Made by a program: the position numbers and the translations under genes. Under the pieces are notes generated by a model that was not told the DNA's origin, did no database searches, and worked only from the letters and a program-made list of their open reading frames with translations. From positions 1,488,001 to 1,552,000 of the forward strand of contig NZ_JBBODE010000001.1 of assembly GCF_038002765.1 (NCBI RefSeq): a stretch of 64,000 nucleotides of DNA, in the 5' to 3' direction. Origin of the DNA: Peribacillus sp. FSL H8-0477. Its GTDB lineage: Bacteria; Bacillota; Bacilli; Bacillales; DSM-1321. This document shows, piece by piece, positions 46,647 to 54,710 of this stretch. The first letter of the stretch is position 1; each line of letters begins with the position of its first letter.

Positions 46647-47324
46647 CTAAAAATTCTGCTTTACTCTTGATTGTTTAGTTTTGTTGAACTTCAGTCTACC
46701 GCCTTTCCAATGACGGAATAACTTAATTCCTGCCCAGGTAGCATCCCCGAGTTTCAAAGAGAATATGCATGAGATGGACGTTGAGGCAGCTGATTTTTGA
46801 AAGTCCGGGGTAATCGTAATAGCAGGCATAACAATAAAATGTAAATAAGTTGTTAACAAGCCAATAATCGAACTCTTCAATGCCCACGCACCGCCTGTCA
46901 ACATTCCAGTATGTGCAGCATTACCACTTCCGATTACACTATGCCAAATGAATGTATGAACAGAGACCTTTTTCAGCAGTTTTCGAATAATTATATGTAA
47001 ACCAACCACATGCTGTAAAAGCTGCTTAACCTCTTCGATTTTTTGCAGGATATCACTTGCCGTCACTTCTTCCGCTTGAGGTTCCTCATCCTCTATATCG
47101 AATCCTTTCTTTTGTGTAAAAGAAAGGATTCCTTGATCTTCCCCCATATCAATAAATGGAACATCAATCGTATAATGCAGCAGTCCAAACCAAGCTCTAA
47201 ATTTCACAGTAAGTTGATCATCTTTTCCTGCATGACGATAGTAAAGATCTATTTTAATGGTAGTAAACATAAGCAGAATCAATAAAAACACGAGTATGAT
47301 GATAACGACAAGCATCCAGTTCAT
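46647..47324 (-). CDS. ytfI: DUF2953 membrane protein YtfI
   Basis: 225 aa. An N-terminal transmembrane helix (WMLVVIIILVFLLILLMFT) precedes a DUF2953 domain with IDLYYRHAGKDDQLTVKFRAWFGLLHYTIDVPF and a second hydrophobic region (GAWALKSSIIGLLTTYLHFIV). In B. subtilis ytfI and ytfJ form a forespore-expressed operon; the same order is kept here with 16 nt between. The ATG follows AAAGGGTG at proper spacing. Biochemical role unknown. Confidence 0.88.
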   Translation of the reverse strand: MNWMLVVIIILVFLLILLMFTTIKIDLYYRHAGKDDQLTVKFRAWFGLLHYTIDVPFIDMGEDQGILSFTQKKGFDIEDEEPQAEEVTASDILQKIEEVKQLLQHVVGLHIIIRKLLKKVSVHTFIWHSVIGSGNAAHTGMLTGGAWALKSSIIGLLTTYLHFIVMPAITITPDFQKSAASTSISCIFSLKLGDATWAGIKLFRHWKGGRLKFNKTKQSRVKQNF

Positions 47325-47363
47325 CAGGACACACCCTTTCAACTCATCATTATTAGCACTGTG

Positions 47364-47402
47364 AAAAAAAATAAACCTGCAAACCCTTTTGGTCTGCAGG
47401 TT
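47364..47402 (-). terminator. Terminator after yteJ
   Basis: AACCTGCA-ACC and GGT-TGCAGGTT arms on the minus strand followed by TATTTTTTTT, six bases past the yteJ stop. Confidence 0.85.
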
Positions 47403-47408
47403 ACCTAC

Positions 47409-47951
47409 TTATCTTCTAGTCATAACTACGGTTGTATCAGCAAAAATATCATGTAAACCTTGTTTCTTTGGCAAAATTCCTACCAATAAATAACCAATAG
47501 ACGTGAACTTTGAAATAAACCGTCCAATAAATTCTCGGAATATCAACGTTCCCCAAGTAAGCTTCTCATCTTTCAAACTAATAACCTGAAGTCCAAATAT
47601 CATTTTACCCAGCGTTTGTCCAAAGTACCTGGTCATCAAGACAAAATATAGATAAAAGATAGTGACTTCTAGTATTGTTGCTGGTGAAAAAAAACTATAA
47701 TCGACATAACCCCCGCCAAAGGCTTTAAAGGTAGATGAAACGAATATCCGGGTTAGGCTGCCAATGATAAGTAAATCAGCTAGATACGCCCAAAATCTCA
47801 TCCAAAAACCGGCATAATGAATCCCTGCGGTCAAATTGACTGGATCGATTGGTAATGGCTCTGTACCTGCTACTTCAGAATCATTGGTTACTTTCGGCTC
47901 AATGTCTACCGTATTCTCACTCAAGTTATCCTGATTTTGTCGTTCATCCAT
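47409..47951 (-). CDS. yteJ: RDD family membrane protein YteJ
   Basis: 180 aa. An acidic soluble N-terminus (about 45 residues) precedes the RDD domain: GFWMRFWAYLADLLIIGSLTRIF (Arg-Asp signature of helix 1), LEVTIFYLYFVLMTRYFGQTLGKMIFGLQV and REFIGRFISKFTSIGYLLVGILPKKQGLHD. In B. subtilis sppA-yteJ is an operon and YteJ inhibits the SppA protease, which fits the 14-nt spacing here. The ATG at 47951 is eight bases after AAGGGGG; the longer frame runs into the sppA stop. Confidence 0.9.
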   Translation of the reverse strand: MDERQNQDNLSENTVDIEPKVTNDSEVAGTEPLPIDPVNLTAGIHYAGFWMRFWAYLADLLIIGSLTRIFVSSTFKAFGGGYVDYSFFSPATILEVTIFYLYFVLMTRYFGQTLGKMIFGLQVISLKDEKLTWGTLIFREFIGRFISKFTSIGYLLVGILPKKQGLHDIFADTTVVMTRR

Positions 47952-47964
47952 GGATTCAACCCCC

Positions 47965-48966
47965 TTACTGTGCATATAGGTACATTAGTCGAGGAGAGTT
48001 TGAGTGTGAAAGCAACTTTAGAATGCCAGCTGTTTCAACATCTTTCCCCATGACTTTTTGTGCTGTCATACTGAACAAAGAACCAAATCCTGTATCTTCC
48101 GTATAACGGATTGCTGATGCATCAATATTAAGATCTTTCTTCATGGCAGCTATAACATCTTCCTCGTAACCAAATTCATCAATTAATTGGTTTTCTTTTG
48201 CTTGCCGGCCGTCATATACTCGGCCATCCGCAATCTTACGTACTTCTTCTTTTGACATTCCACGACCATCCGCAATAATATTCACGAACTGGCTGTATGA
48301 ATTGTCAATCATATCTTGAAGGATAACCCGCTCTTCCTCTGTCATCTCGCGAGTTGGACTCATAATATCCTTGTATTCGCCGCTCTTAATCGTCACCGTT
48401 TCGACACCATACTTTTTGGCTAACTTTTCATAGTTAATACTTTGCATAATCACACCGAGTGACCCCGTCATCGTTTCGGGAGTTGCAAAAATTTTGTCTG
48501 CCGGCGCTGAAATATAATATCCTCCAGATGCAGCCATAGAACCCATAGACACATAAACTGGTTTTTTCGTCTTTTTAATATCTTGGATTTTATCGTATAT
48601 CTCAGCACTTTCTACCACACCGCCGCCAGGTGAGTTAACACGTAAGACGAGACCCTTAATTGAATCATCCTCTGCCACCATTTCAAGCTTATCTAAGAAA
48701 CTCTGATGATTATACGTCGCAGAATCTAAAAGCGAAGTAGAAGTGCCTGTATCTTCAATAACTCCTTCAACATCCAGTACAGCGATAACGTCTGAACTGC
48801 TGCCTTCTTCAACAACCTCTTCCATAAAACCTGTTTCACTGACAAATAAATCTTCAACAGCTCCGCTAAAATCAGTAAATGCTAATGTACTAGCCAAGCT
48901 GATTCCCATTGAAGCGATAAACAAAACAGCGGCGATTCCTAGTGCTGCCCAGCGTTTTCCATTCAT
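47965..48966 (-). CDS. sppA: Signal peptide peptidase SppA
   Basis: 333 aa membrane-anchored S49 serine protease that degrades cleaved signal peptides and, in B. subtilis, contributes to resistance against lantibiotics. An N-terminal anchor (residues 7-30) precedes the catalytic domain with Ser147 (SMAASGGYY) and Lys199 (KSGEYKD), the same dyad numbering as B. subtilis SppA. The substrate-binding loop LRVNSPGGGV is present. In B. subtilis sppA-yteJ is sigma-W controlled; I did not find a TGAAAC-N16-CGTA motif upstream here, unlike hflKC. Confidence 0.95.
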   Translation of the reverse strand: MNGKRWAALGIAAVLFIASMGISLASTLAFTDFSGAVEDLFVSETGFMEEVVEEGSSSDVIAVLDVEGVIEDTGTSTSLLDSATYNHQSFLDKLEMVAEDDSIKGLVLRVNSPGGGVVESAEIYDKIQDIKKTKKPVYVSMGSMAASGGYYISAPADKIFATPETMTGSLGVIMQSINYEKLAKKYGVETVTIKSGEYKDIMSPTREMTEEERVILQDMIDNSYSQFVNIIADGRGMSKEEVRKIADGRVYDGRQAKENQLIDEFGYEEDVIAAMKKDLNIDASAIRYTEDTGFGSLFSMTAQKVMGKDVETAGILKLLSHSNSPRLMYLYAQ

Positions 48967-49123
48967 ATTGAAGCCCCCTTATTAAAATCTTCACATATAT
49001 GCCCTTTTATATATTGAACTACACATGATAAACTAGGATATATTCTACTATTGTAGCAAACTATTTCCATTATGGAAAAGGAATCATTTTTTTAAAATTG
49101 AGCAAATCTATGGAGGTTTTAAC

Positions 49124-49918
49124 ATGACGAATCGGCGCAATATTTATTTTTTTCATCAAAATGATCCTTTACTTATAAAACAAGTACAACCACTTTATGA
49201 ATTGGCTGAAGCTTATTCATTCACGATCGTTTCCGACTTCCAGCAAGCAAATATTATTGTCAGTATCGGGGATGATGGAACATTTCTACAAGCTGTTAGA
49301 AAAACCGGATTCCGTGATGATTGTTTATACGCCGGTATAGCAATGGATCAATTAAACATGTACTGTGATTTTCTATTGGAAGATACCAGCAAGATGATTG
49401 ACAGCATATCCATGGAAAATATTGAAGTCCGCCGTTATCCAACCATTGAAATTAAGCTTGATGATCAACCTTCTTTTTATGCCCTTAATGAACTAAGTAT
49501 ACGTTCGTCTATTATTAAAACATTCGTGTTAGATGTCTTCATAGATTCTTTACATTTTGAAACTTTCCGCGGAGACGGAATGATTATCGCTACACCAACT
49601 GGAAGTACAGCTTATAATAAATCTGTAAAAGGGGCTGTTGTTGACCCGACTCTTCCGTGTTTTCAAGTAAGTGAACTTGCTTCGATTAATAACAATACAT
49701 ACCGAACGCTCGATTCCTCATTCATATTAGGACCTGAACGTACGCTTACTATCCAATTACCTGAAAGCGACGATTATCCTACCTTTGGAATGGATAACGA
49801 AGCACTGAGCATTAAAGATGTGAAAAAAATTCAAGTTACACTAAGCGGAAAAGTAATTAAAACCGTTAAACTAAAAGATAATTCTTTCTGGGAAAAAGTT
49901 AAAAGGACATTTTTATAA
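49124..49918 (+). CDS. nadK: NAD kinase
   Basis: 264 aa. ATP-dependent phosphorylation of NAD to NADP. The catalytic GDDGT is at residues 49-53, then the NE/D motif ALNELSIRSS and the Gly-rich GDGMIIATPTGSTAYNKSVKGAV. It belongs to the shorter, YtdI-like Bacillus paralogue (267 aa in B. subtilis). TATGGAGG lies 8 nt before the ATG. Divergent from sppA and convergent with rarD. Confidence 0.95.
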   Translation: MTNRRNIYFFHQNDPLLIKQVQPLYELAEAYSFTIVSDFQQANIIVSIGDDGTFLQAVRKTGFRDDCLYAGIAMDQLNMYCDFLLEDTSKMIDSISMENIEVRRYPTIEIKLDDQPSFYALNELSIRSSIIKTFVLDVFIDSLHFETFRGDGMIIATPTGSTAYNKSVKGAVVDPTLPCFQVSELASINNNTYRTLDSSFILGPERTLTIQLPESDDYPTFGMDNEALSIKDVKKIQVTLSGKVIKTVKLKDNSFWEKVKRTFL

Positions 49919-49943
49919 GGAAGTTCTCTTTTATCAGTGAAGA

Positions 49944-49982
49944 GAAAAACAGGATTAAGCTCCGAACTTAATCCTGTTTTTC
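49944..49982. terminator. Bidirectional terminator between nadK and rarD
   Basis: GAAAAACAGGATTAAG-CTCCGAA-CTTAATCCTGTTTTTC, a perfect 16-bp stem. The TAA that ends rarD lies inside the hairpin. Confidence 0.95.
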
Positions 49983-50878
49983 TTGTTACGATTATTTAAT
50001 TTAACTTGTATTGGATGTGAGGCTGCGTAAATAAGTAATGCAGACCAGATAAAAATAAATGAAAGCAGATGAATTTTTGTAAATGGTTCATGATACATAA
50101 ACACACCGATTAATAAAGTCATAGTGGGGGCTATATATTGTAAAATCCCCATCATCGAAAGTGGTACCTTCTGTGCTCCTTTTGCAAAAAACAAAAGCGG
50201 CAGTGCGGTAGCAATTCCTCCGCCCATTAGTAAAAGGCTGGTACTTGCTGATTCAAAAAACAATGGCTTTGAGGTAATTAACAAATAAACCATAAAAATA
50301 ATGGCCAATGGAGTAACCATCATTGTTTCAAGGGTTAAGCCGATTTCTGCATCGACTTTAATCATTTTCTTCGCAAGACCATATAAACCAAAGCTGATCG
50401 CAAGCGAAAGTGCAACCCATGGCACCTCACCATAATGCAGGGTAAGGATAAGCACACCGATTCCTGCTAAAGTAAAAGAAAGAATTTGTGCACCGCTTAG
50501 TTTTTCTTTCAGTACCACTACACCTAATAACACACTCACAAGCGGGTTAATATAGTAGCCAAGACTGGTTTGAAGAATATGACCTGAGTTGACTGCCCAG
50601 ATAAAGATTCCCCAATTAATACTGACGAGTATTGAGGCGGTCAGTAAAGCAGCCAGTTTTTTGGGCTGATAGGCTATTTCTTTTACAAATGAAAGAAATC
50701 CTCGCCATTTTTGGATCACCAACAATAAGATCACCATGAAAATAAAAGACCAAAGTACCCGATGTGCAAGAATTTCTCCAGCTGATACATGTTGAACAAA
50801 CTTCCAATAGATTGGAATGAGTCCCCATATAAAGTAAGAGAGTGCTGCATAAATGATTCCTTCTTTTTGCTGTTTCAT
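49955..50878 (-). CDS. rarD: RarD/EamA family transporter
   Basis: 307 aa drug/metabolite transporter with about ten helices in two EamA repeats. The N-terminus GIIYAALSYFIWGLIPIYWKFVQHVSAGEILAHRVLWSFIFM is the RarD signature. Other conserved patches are INWGIFIWAVNSGHILQTSLGYYINPLVSVLLGV and QYIAPTMTLLIGVFMYHEPF. RarD was named for chloramphenicol resistance when overexpressed; the natural substrate is unknown. The AGGAAAAGAA site precedes the ATG. Its last codons lie in the shared terminator hairpin. Confidence 0.92.
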   Translation of the reverse strand: MKQQKEGIIYAALSYFIWGLIPIYWKFVQHVSAGEILAHRVLWSFIFMVILLLVIQKWRGFLSFVKEIAYQPKKLAALLTASILVSINWGIFIWAVNSGHILQTSLGYYINPLVSVLLGVVVLKEKLSGAQILSFTLAGIGVLILTLHYGEVPWVALSLAISFGLYGLAKKMIKVDAEIGLTLETMMVTPLAIIFMVYLLITSKPLFFESASTSLLLMGGGIATALPLLFFAKGAQKVPLSMMGILQYIAPTMTLLIGVFMYHEPFTKIHLLSFIFIWSALLIYAASHPIQVKLNNRNKKNRIKFGA

Positions 50879-50913
50879 TTCTTTTCCTACACTCTCCCTT
50901 CACACTTCCAACA

Positions 50914-52521
50914 TTATTTACGTTCTTTCTGATAAACAATCTGACCGCCAACTACAGTCATATCAGCTTCAACCATTAAAAGTTCATCCTCTGAAATTGA
51001 AAATAAATTCTCTGTTAGGACAGAGAAATCTGCCAGGAAACCTTTAGCAATCTTCCCTCTTTTCTTTTCTTCACCAGTCGCATAAGCACTGCCCGTTGTA
51101 TATAGGGAGACAGCCTCAAACATTGATAATCGTTCATCAGGGCCATATACAGTCTTATCAAGTCCAAACGGTTTTTTTCTCGTTACTGCTGCATGAATGC
51201 CTAGTAGTGGATTAACCGATTCAATCGGTGCATCTGATCCTCCGGCACAATGAATGTCATTACCGAGAAATGTTTTCCAAGCATAGTTATACGTGGAATT
51301 CTCAAGTCCCACTTTATCCATGACCCAAGGAAAATCTGAAGGAACAAAACCAGGTTGAATATCAAAGATGACTGGTAGTAATTTCGCTCTTTCCAGGAGA
51401 TCCTTACGCATAATCTGTGCATGAATGAGACGATCTCTGAGCCCTTCAGCCGGAGGATCCACCTCAATAGCGCTTATTACATTTTCAAAGGCTTGGTCTC
51501 CGATTGTATGTACCGCAATCGGCAGGTTGTGTGAACGTGCTTTTCGGACAAGAGCGGCAAGCTCATTTTGTGTATACATCGCAACACCATTGGTTTCAGG
51601 ATGATCTGCATACGGTCTGCTTAATAAAGCTGTATTCCCTCCAAGCGAACCATCTGCAAAAATTTTCATCGCGTCCAGTTTAATAAATGTTCCGCCGTCT
51701 CGATAGCTGTATCCATTAGCTGTCATCTCGTCGACCTCTTCGTTATGCACAAGCAGGTTCGCACGGAGCGGCATGGAATTTTTTTCTATGACATTAATAA
51801 ATGCCTGATAAGTAGACGTAAATCCATCGTAGTAATGAAGATCTTCTGTGTGAACACCCGTTAACCCTTTGCTCCAACAATCTTCAATAGCCAGTTTGAT
51901 GGCACTCTCTACATATTCCTGGTCAATACCCGGGATATGATTCGTAATCAGCTGCATGGCTGGTTCCTCTTTAAACAAACCATTCAATCGACCATCTTGA
52001 TAACGGCCAATCACTCCACCTGCAGGAGGTACGTCTTTAATTAAATCCCTTGCAGCCTTTAAGCTTAATGAATTGGCAACCAATGCGTGCCGGCAGATTC
52101 GTTTTAAGATGACTGGATTCTGCGGTGAAACTTCGTCCAATTCATCTAGTAAAATCAACTCGGTATCATCCCATTCGTTCTCATTCCATCCTTCGGCCAC
52201 AATCCATTTACCAGGAGGAGCTCCTTCACATTTTTCTTTAACAGCATCTAGTACATGCTGTCTGCTAGTCATTTCTGATAAATTGAGACGCATTAACAAC
52301 TCACCGTAGCCTACCAGATGCATATGGCTGTCTATCAGTCCTGGAATCATCATCTGTCCGTTTAAATCAATATCTCGCTCTATTCTGTCTGAATAGTCCA
52401 TTTTTAATTGAGCTGAGTTTCCCATATCCATAATCAGGTCACCCTCGGTATATACTGCCTCGACCCGAGCATTTTCCTTTTCCATTGTATAAATAAGTCC
52501 ATTCGTCCATAATGTTCCCAC
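50914..52521 (-). CDS. ytcJ: Amidohydrolase YtcJ
   Basis: 535 aa amidohydrolase-3 family metal-dependent hydrolase, about the length of B. subtilis YtcJ. The metal-binding HxH is in GLIDSHMHLVGYGELL. Later ligands are in VHTEDLHYYDG, VHTIGDQAFENVI and RLIHAQIMRKDL, and the terminal Asp is in AGGSDAPIESVNPLLG. Likely cytoplasmic; substrate unknown (N-substituted formamides or amides in relatives). The start is GTG ten bases after AAAGGA. Between the acyl-CoA synthetase gene and rarD on the same strand. Confidence 0.9.
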   Translation of the reverse strand: MGTLWTNGLIYTMEKENARVEAVYTEGDLIMDMGNSAQLKMDYSDRIERDIDLNGQMMIPGLIDSHMHLVGYGELLMRLNLSEMTSRQHVLDAVKEKCEGAPPGKWIVAEGWNENEWDDTELILLDELDEVSPQNPVILKRICRHALVANSLSLKAARDLIKDVPPAGGVIGRYQDGRLNGLFKEEPAMQLITNHIPGIDQEYVESAIKLAIEDCWSKGLTGVHTEDLHYYDGFTSTYQAFINVIEKNSMPLRANLLVHNEEVDEMTANGYSYRDGGTFIKLDAMKIFADGSLGGNTALLSRPYADHPETNGVAMYTQNELAALVRKARSHNLPIAVHTIGDQAFENVISAIEVDPPAEGLRDRLIHAQIMRKDLLERAKLLPVIFDIQPGFVPSDFPWVMDKVGLENSTYNYAWKTFLGNDIHCAGGSDAPIESVNPLLGIHAAVTRKKPFGLDKTVYGPDERLSMFEAVSLYTTGSAYATGEEKKRGKIAKGFLADFSVLTENLFSISEDELLMVEADMTVVGGQIVYQKERK

Positions 52522-52631
52522 ACCCGCACAATCCTTTCTCTAGACCTATTTTCTGTAAAAAAAGTGTATCACCTTTTCATTCAAAAAGGGGAAAAAACAG
52601 CTTGTGAATCTCAAAATTTTATCAATTTAAT

Positions 52632-52662
52632 AAAAAAAGACTCTCCCGAAGTGGAGAGCCTT
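52632..52662 (-). terminator. Terminator after the acyl-CoA synthetase gene
   Basis: AGGCTCTCC-ACTTC-GGGAGAGTCT hairpin on the minus strand followed by TTTTTT. Confidence 0.9.
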
Positions 52663-52668
52663 TGTGGT

Positions 52669-54252
52669 TTAGGATTTCGCGATTGCTTCCTCTCGCTCCC
52701 TAAGTTCTATCCTGCGGATTTTTCCAGAGGTTGTTTTTGGCAGTTCCTCTACAAATTCAATCCTACGCGGATATTTATATGGTGCCGTCAAGGCTTTTAC
52801 ATGATTCTGAAGCTCCTTCACAAGTGTTGGAGTTTCTGGATTGATGCCGTCCTGAAGGACAATATATGCCTTAACTACTTGACCGCGTATTTCATCCGGA
52901 CTGGAGACAACTGCACATTCCTTTACAAATCTATGCTTTACAAGTGCATCCTCCACTTCGAACGGCCCAATGGTATAGCCAGAACTAATGATAATATCAT
53001 CGCTTCGCCCATCGAACCAGAAATAACCTTCCTCGTCCATCTTGGCCCGGTCTCCAGTAATATAATAGTCCCCGCGGAATTGCATGGCAGTTCGTTCAGG
53101 ATCTTTGAAATAGTTCTTAAACAGGGCTGGTGTTTCAATATGTACCGCAATGTCCCCGACAACTCCCGGTTCACAAAGAGTACCCTCCTCATTGATAATC
53201 TCTACCCTATTCCCTGGTATTGGTTTACCCATAGAACCTAATTTAATCTCCATCCCTTTTACAACGCCGACAAGTAAGGTATTTTCTGTCTGCCCATAGC
53301 CATCCCTCACCACAATGCCGAATTGCCTGTTAAAAATATCGATGACTTCTCTATTCAAAGGTTCTCCAGCGGAAACTGCACTGCGCAAAGCTGGCAGGTG
53401 ATACTCAGACAAGTTATCTATTTTAGCCATAAGACGATATTCCGTCGGCGTACAGCACAGGGCATTCACCTGATAATCAGCGAGCAGCTGCAAATATTTT
53501 TTAGGTTCAAATTTCCCTTGATACACAAGCCCCGTTGATCCCGACCCCAGTATAGATAATAACGGACTCCATATCCATTTCTGCCAGCCAGGTCCAGCAG
53601 TTGCCCACACGATTTCATCTTTCTCTGCTCCAAGCCAATTAGATGCAGCTGCCTTTAAATGGGCATACGCCCAGCCATGGGTATGCACGACACCCTTTGG
53701 ATTACCAGTAGTGCCTGATGTATACGATAAAAACGCCATATCTTCCCTCAGTGTATCTGCCATTGGCAATTCAGAAGACGCGGTTTTCATCTCTTCCTCT
53801 AAATGATGCCAGCCTGCAGCCTTGGAACCAACCGAGTATTTAATCAGTTCCTTTGCTTCTTCTACGTCATCAAGTTGCGGAGTATAGTCATGGTAACTAA
53901 TAATCCCTTTCACATCACCATGAATCACACGATACCGTAAATCTTTTGTCCTCAACATCTCAGAACTTGGAATAACCACTAATCCAATTTTCAAGGCTGC
54001 AATATATACTTCGTAAGCCTCAATTAAGCGGGGAATAATAATTAATACATGATCTCCCTTTTTTAGACCTGCCTGAAGAAAAACATTTCCAGCTTTATTC
54101 ACATTTTCAATTAACTTTTCATATGTAATCTCTTTTTTCTCTCCGCTCTCGTTTTCCCACTTTAAGGCAATCCGTTCAGCGCGATCAGTATGCTTTTCAA
54201 TTTCAGATACAAGGTTATATTCTTCCGGAGCTAATAAATCTTCTCGTTTCAT
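52669..54252 (-). CDS. ytcI: AMP-forming acyl-CoA synthetase YtcI
   Basis: 527 aa ANL-superfamily ligase of the medium-chain acyl-CoA/AcsM type, activating a carboxylic acid with ATP and CoA. The AMP-binding P-loop-like motif is LSYTSGTTGNPKGVVHTH; A5 is RDGYGQTENTLLVG; A7-A8 are YFWFDGRSDDIIISSGYTIGPFEVED; the A10 lysine is in LPKTTSGKIRR. GGAGG is 7 nt from the ATG at 54252; an adjacent ATG at 54255 is too close but possible. A FadR-type palindrome sits between its -10 box and the start codon, suggesting control by the GntR protein encoded at 23164-23787. Confidence 0.93.
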   Translation of the reverse strand: MKREDLLAPEEYNLVSEIEKHTDRAERIALKWENESGEKKEITYEKLIENVNKAGNVFLQAGLKKGDHVLIIIPRLIEAYEVYIAALKIGLVVIPSSEMLRTKDLRYRVIHGDVKGIISYHDYTPQLDDVEEAKELIKYSVGSKAAGWHHLEEEMKTASSELPMADTLREDMAFLSYTSGTTGNPKGVVHTHGWAYAHLKAAASNWLGAEKDEIVWATAGPGWQKWIWSPLLSILGSGSTGLVYQGKFEPKKYLQLLADYQVNALCCTPTEYRLMAKIDNLSEYHLPALRSAVSAGEPLNREVIDIFNRQFGIVVRDGYGQTENTLLVGVVKGMEIKLGSMGKPIPGNRVEIINEEGTLCEPGVVGDIAVHIETPALFKNYFKDPERTAMQFRGDYYITGDRAKMDEEGYFWFDGRSDDIIISSGYTIGPFEVEDALVKHRFVKECAVVSSPDEIRGQVVKAYIVLQDGINPETPTLVKELQNHVKALTAPYKYPRRIEFVEELPKTTSGKIRRIELREREEAIAKS

Positions 54253-54270
54253 CATTTCCCCTCCAGTTCC

Positions 54271-54297
54271 AAAGTGGTCTTACCACTTTCTATTATA
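54271..54297 (-). promoter_or_regulatory. Promoter -10 and FadR-type operator of the acyl-CoA synthetase gene
   Basis: TATAAT (54297-54292, minus) is followed two bases later by a 19-bp palindrome, AAAGTGGT-N3-ACCACTTT (54271-54289). The inner GTGGT-N3-ACCAC is the same as in the operator at 25098-25110. The site would cover the transcription start. No -35 hexamer is evident. Confidence 0.65.
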
Positions 54298-54353
54298 CAG
54301 AGTAATCCGAGTTTTTTATATACAGACTATTTTCCTACCAGCAGCTTTCCTAA

Positions 54354-54390
54354 CATAAATAAAGGAAGCGGGCAAAAACCCGCTTCCTGC
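54354..54390 (-). terminator. Terminator after the SASP gene
   Basis: AGGAAGCGGG and CCCGCTTCCT form a perfect 10-bp stem with a 6-nt loop, then TTTATTTATG on the minus strand. Confidence 0.85.
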
Positions 54391-54406
54391 AGCCATATTT
54401 ATGAAA

Positions 54407-54610
54407 TTATCTTTGTGATCCGCCTAATTGTTGTTCAGCCATTTGTACTAAACGTTTAGTAATTTCTCCACCAACTGAACCGTTAGCGCGAGCTGTTGTT
54501 TCTGCACCAAGTTGTACACCAAATTCTGTAGCAATTTCGTATTTCATTTGATCTAGTGCTTGCGATACGCCAGGTACTAACAAATCATTTGAACTGTTGT
54601 TGTTCGCCAT
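54407..54610 (-). CDS. sspA: Alpha/beta-type small acid-soluble spore protein
   Basis: 67 aa DNA-binding protein that coats spore DNA and protects it from UV and heat. Both family segments are present: [23 protein letters not shown] with the GPR protease cleavage site (Glu-Ile-Ala-Thr-Glu-Phe-Gly), and [37 protein letters not shown] precedes the ATG; the 28 extra upstream codons in frame run through the promoter. Transcribed from a sigma-G promoter. Which ssp paralogue it is cannot be settled here; the position corresponds to B. subtilis sspA next to thiI. Confidence 0.96.
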   Translation of the reverse strand: MANNNSSNDLLVPGVSQALDQMKYEIATEFGVQLGAETTARANGSVGGEITKRLVQMAEQQLGGSQR

Positions 54611-54635
54611 GTGTTTTTCACCTCCCTTGTGATAA

Positions 54636-54666
54636 TAGAATGTGTTAAAACACATGGCGTCATTCA
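54636..54666 (-). promoter_or_regulatory. Sigma-G promoter of the SASP gene
   Basis: TGAATG (54666-54661), 18 bases, CATTCTA (54642-54636) on the minus strand, matching the forespore sigma-G consensus. The spacer contains an inverted repeat ATGTGTT-TT-AACACAT. Confidence 0.7.
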
Positions 54667-54710
54667 TAAAAAAGTTGGTAATTGATACCTTCACTTTTCA
54701 GTGGATAATC

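Noticed and set aside
48967-49123. Sigma-W promoter for sppA-yteJ
   Set aside because: Expected from B. subtilis, but no TGAAAC-N16-CGTA was found in the 157-base gap.
52564-53241. 225-codon plus-strand open frame opposite the acyl-CoA synthetase gene
   Set aside because: Cys/Phe-rich antisense composition, starts next to the terminator of the real gene, no ribosome-binding site.
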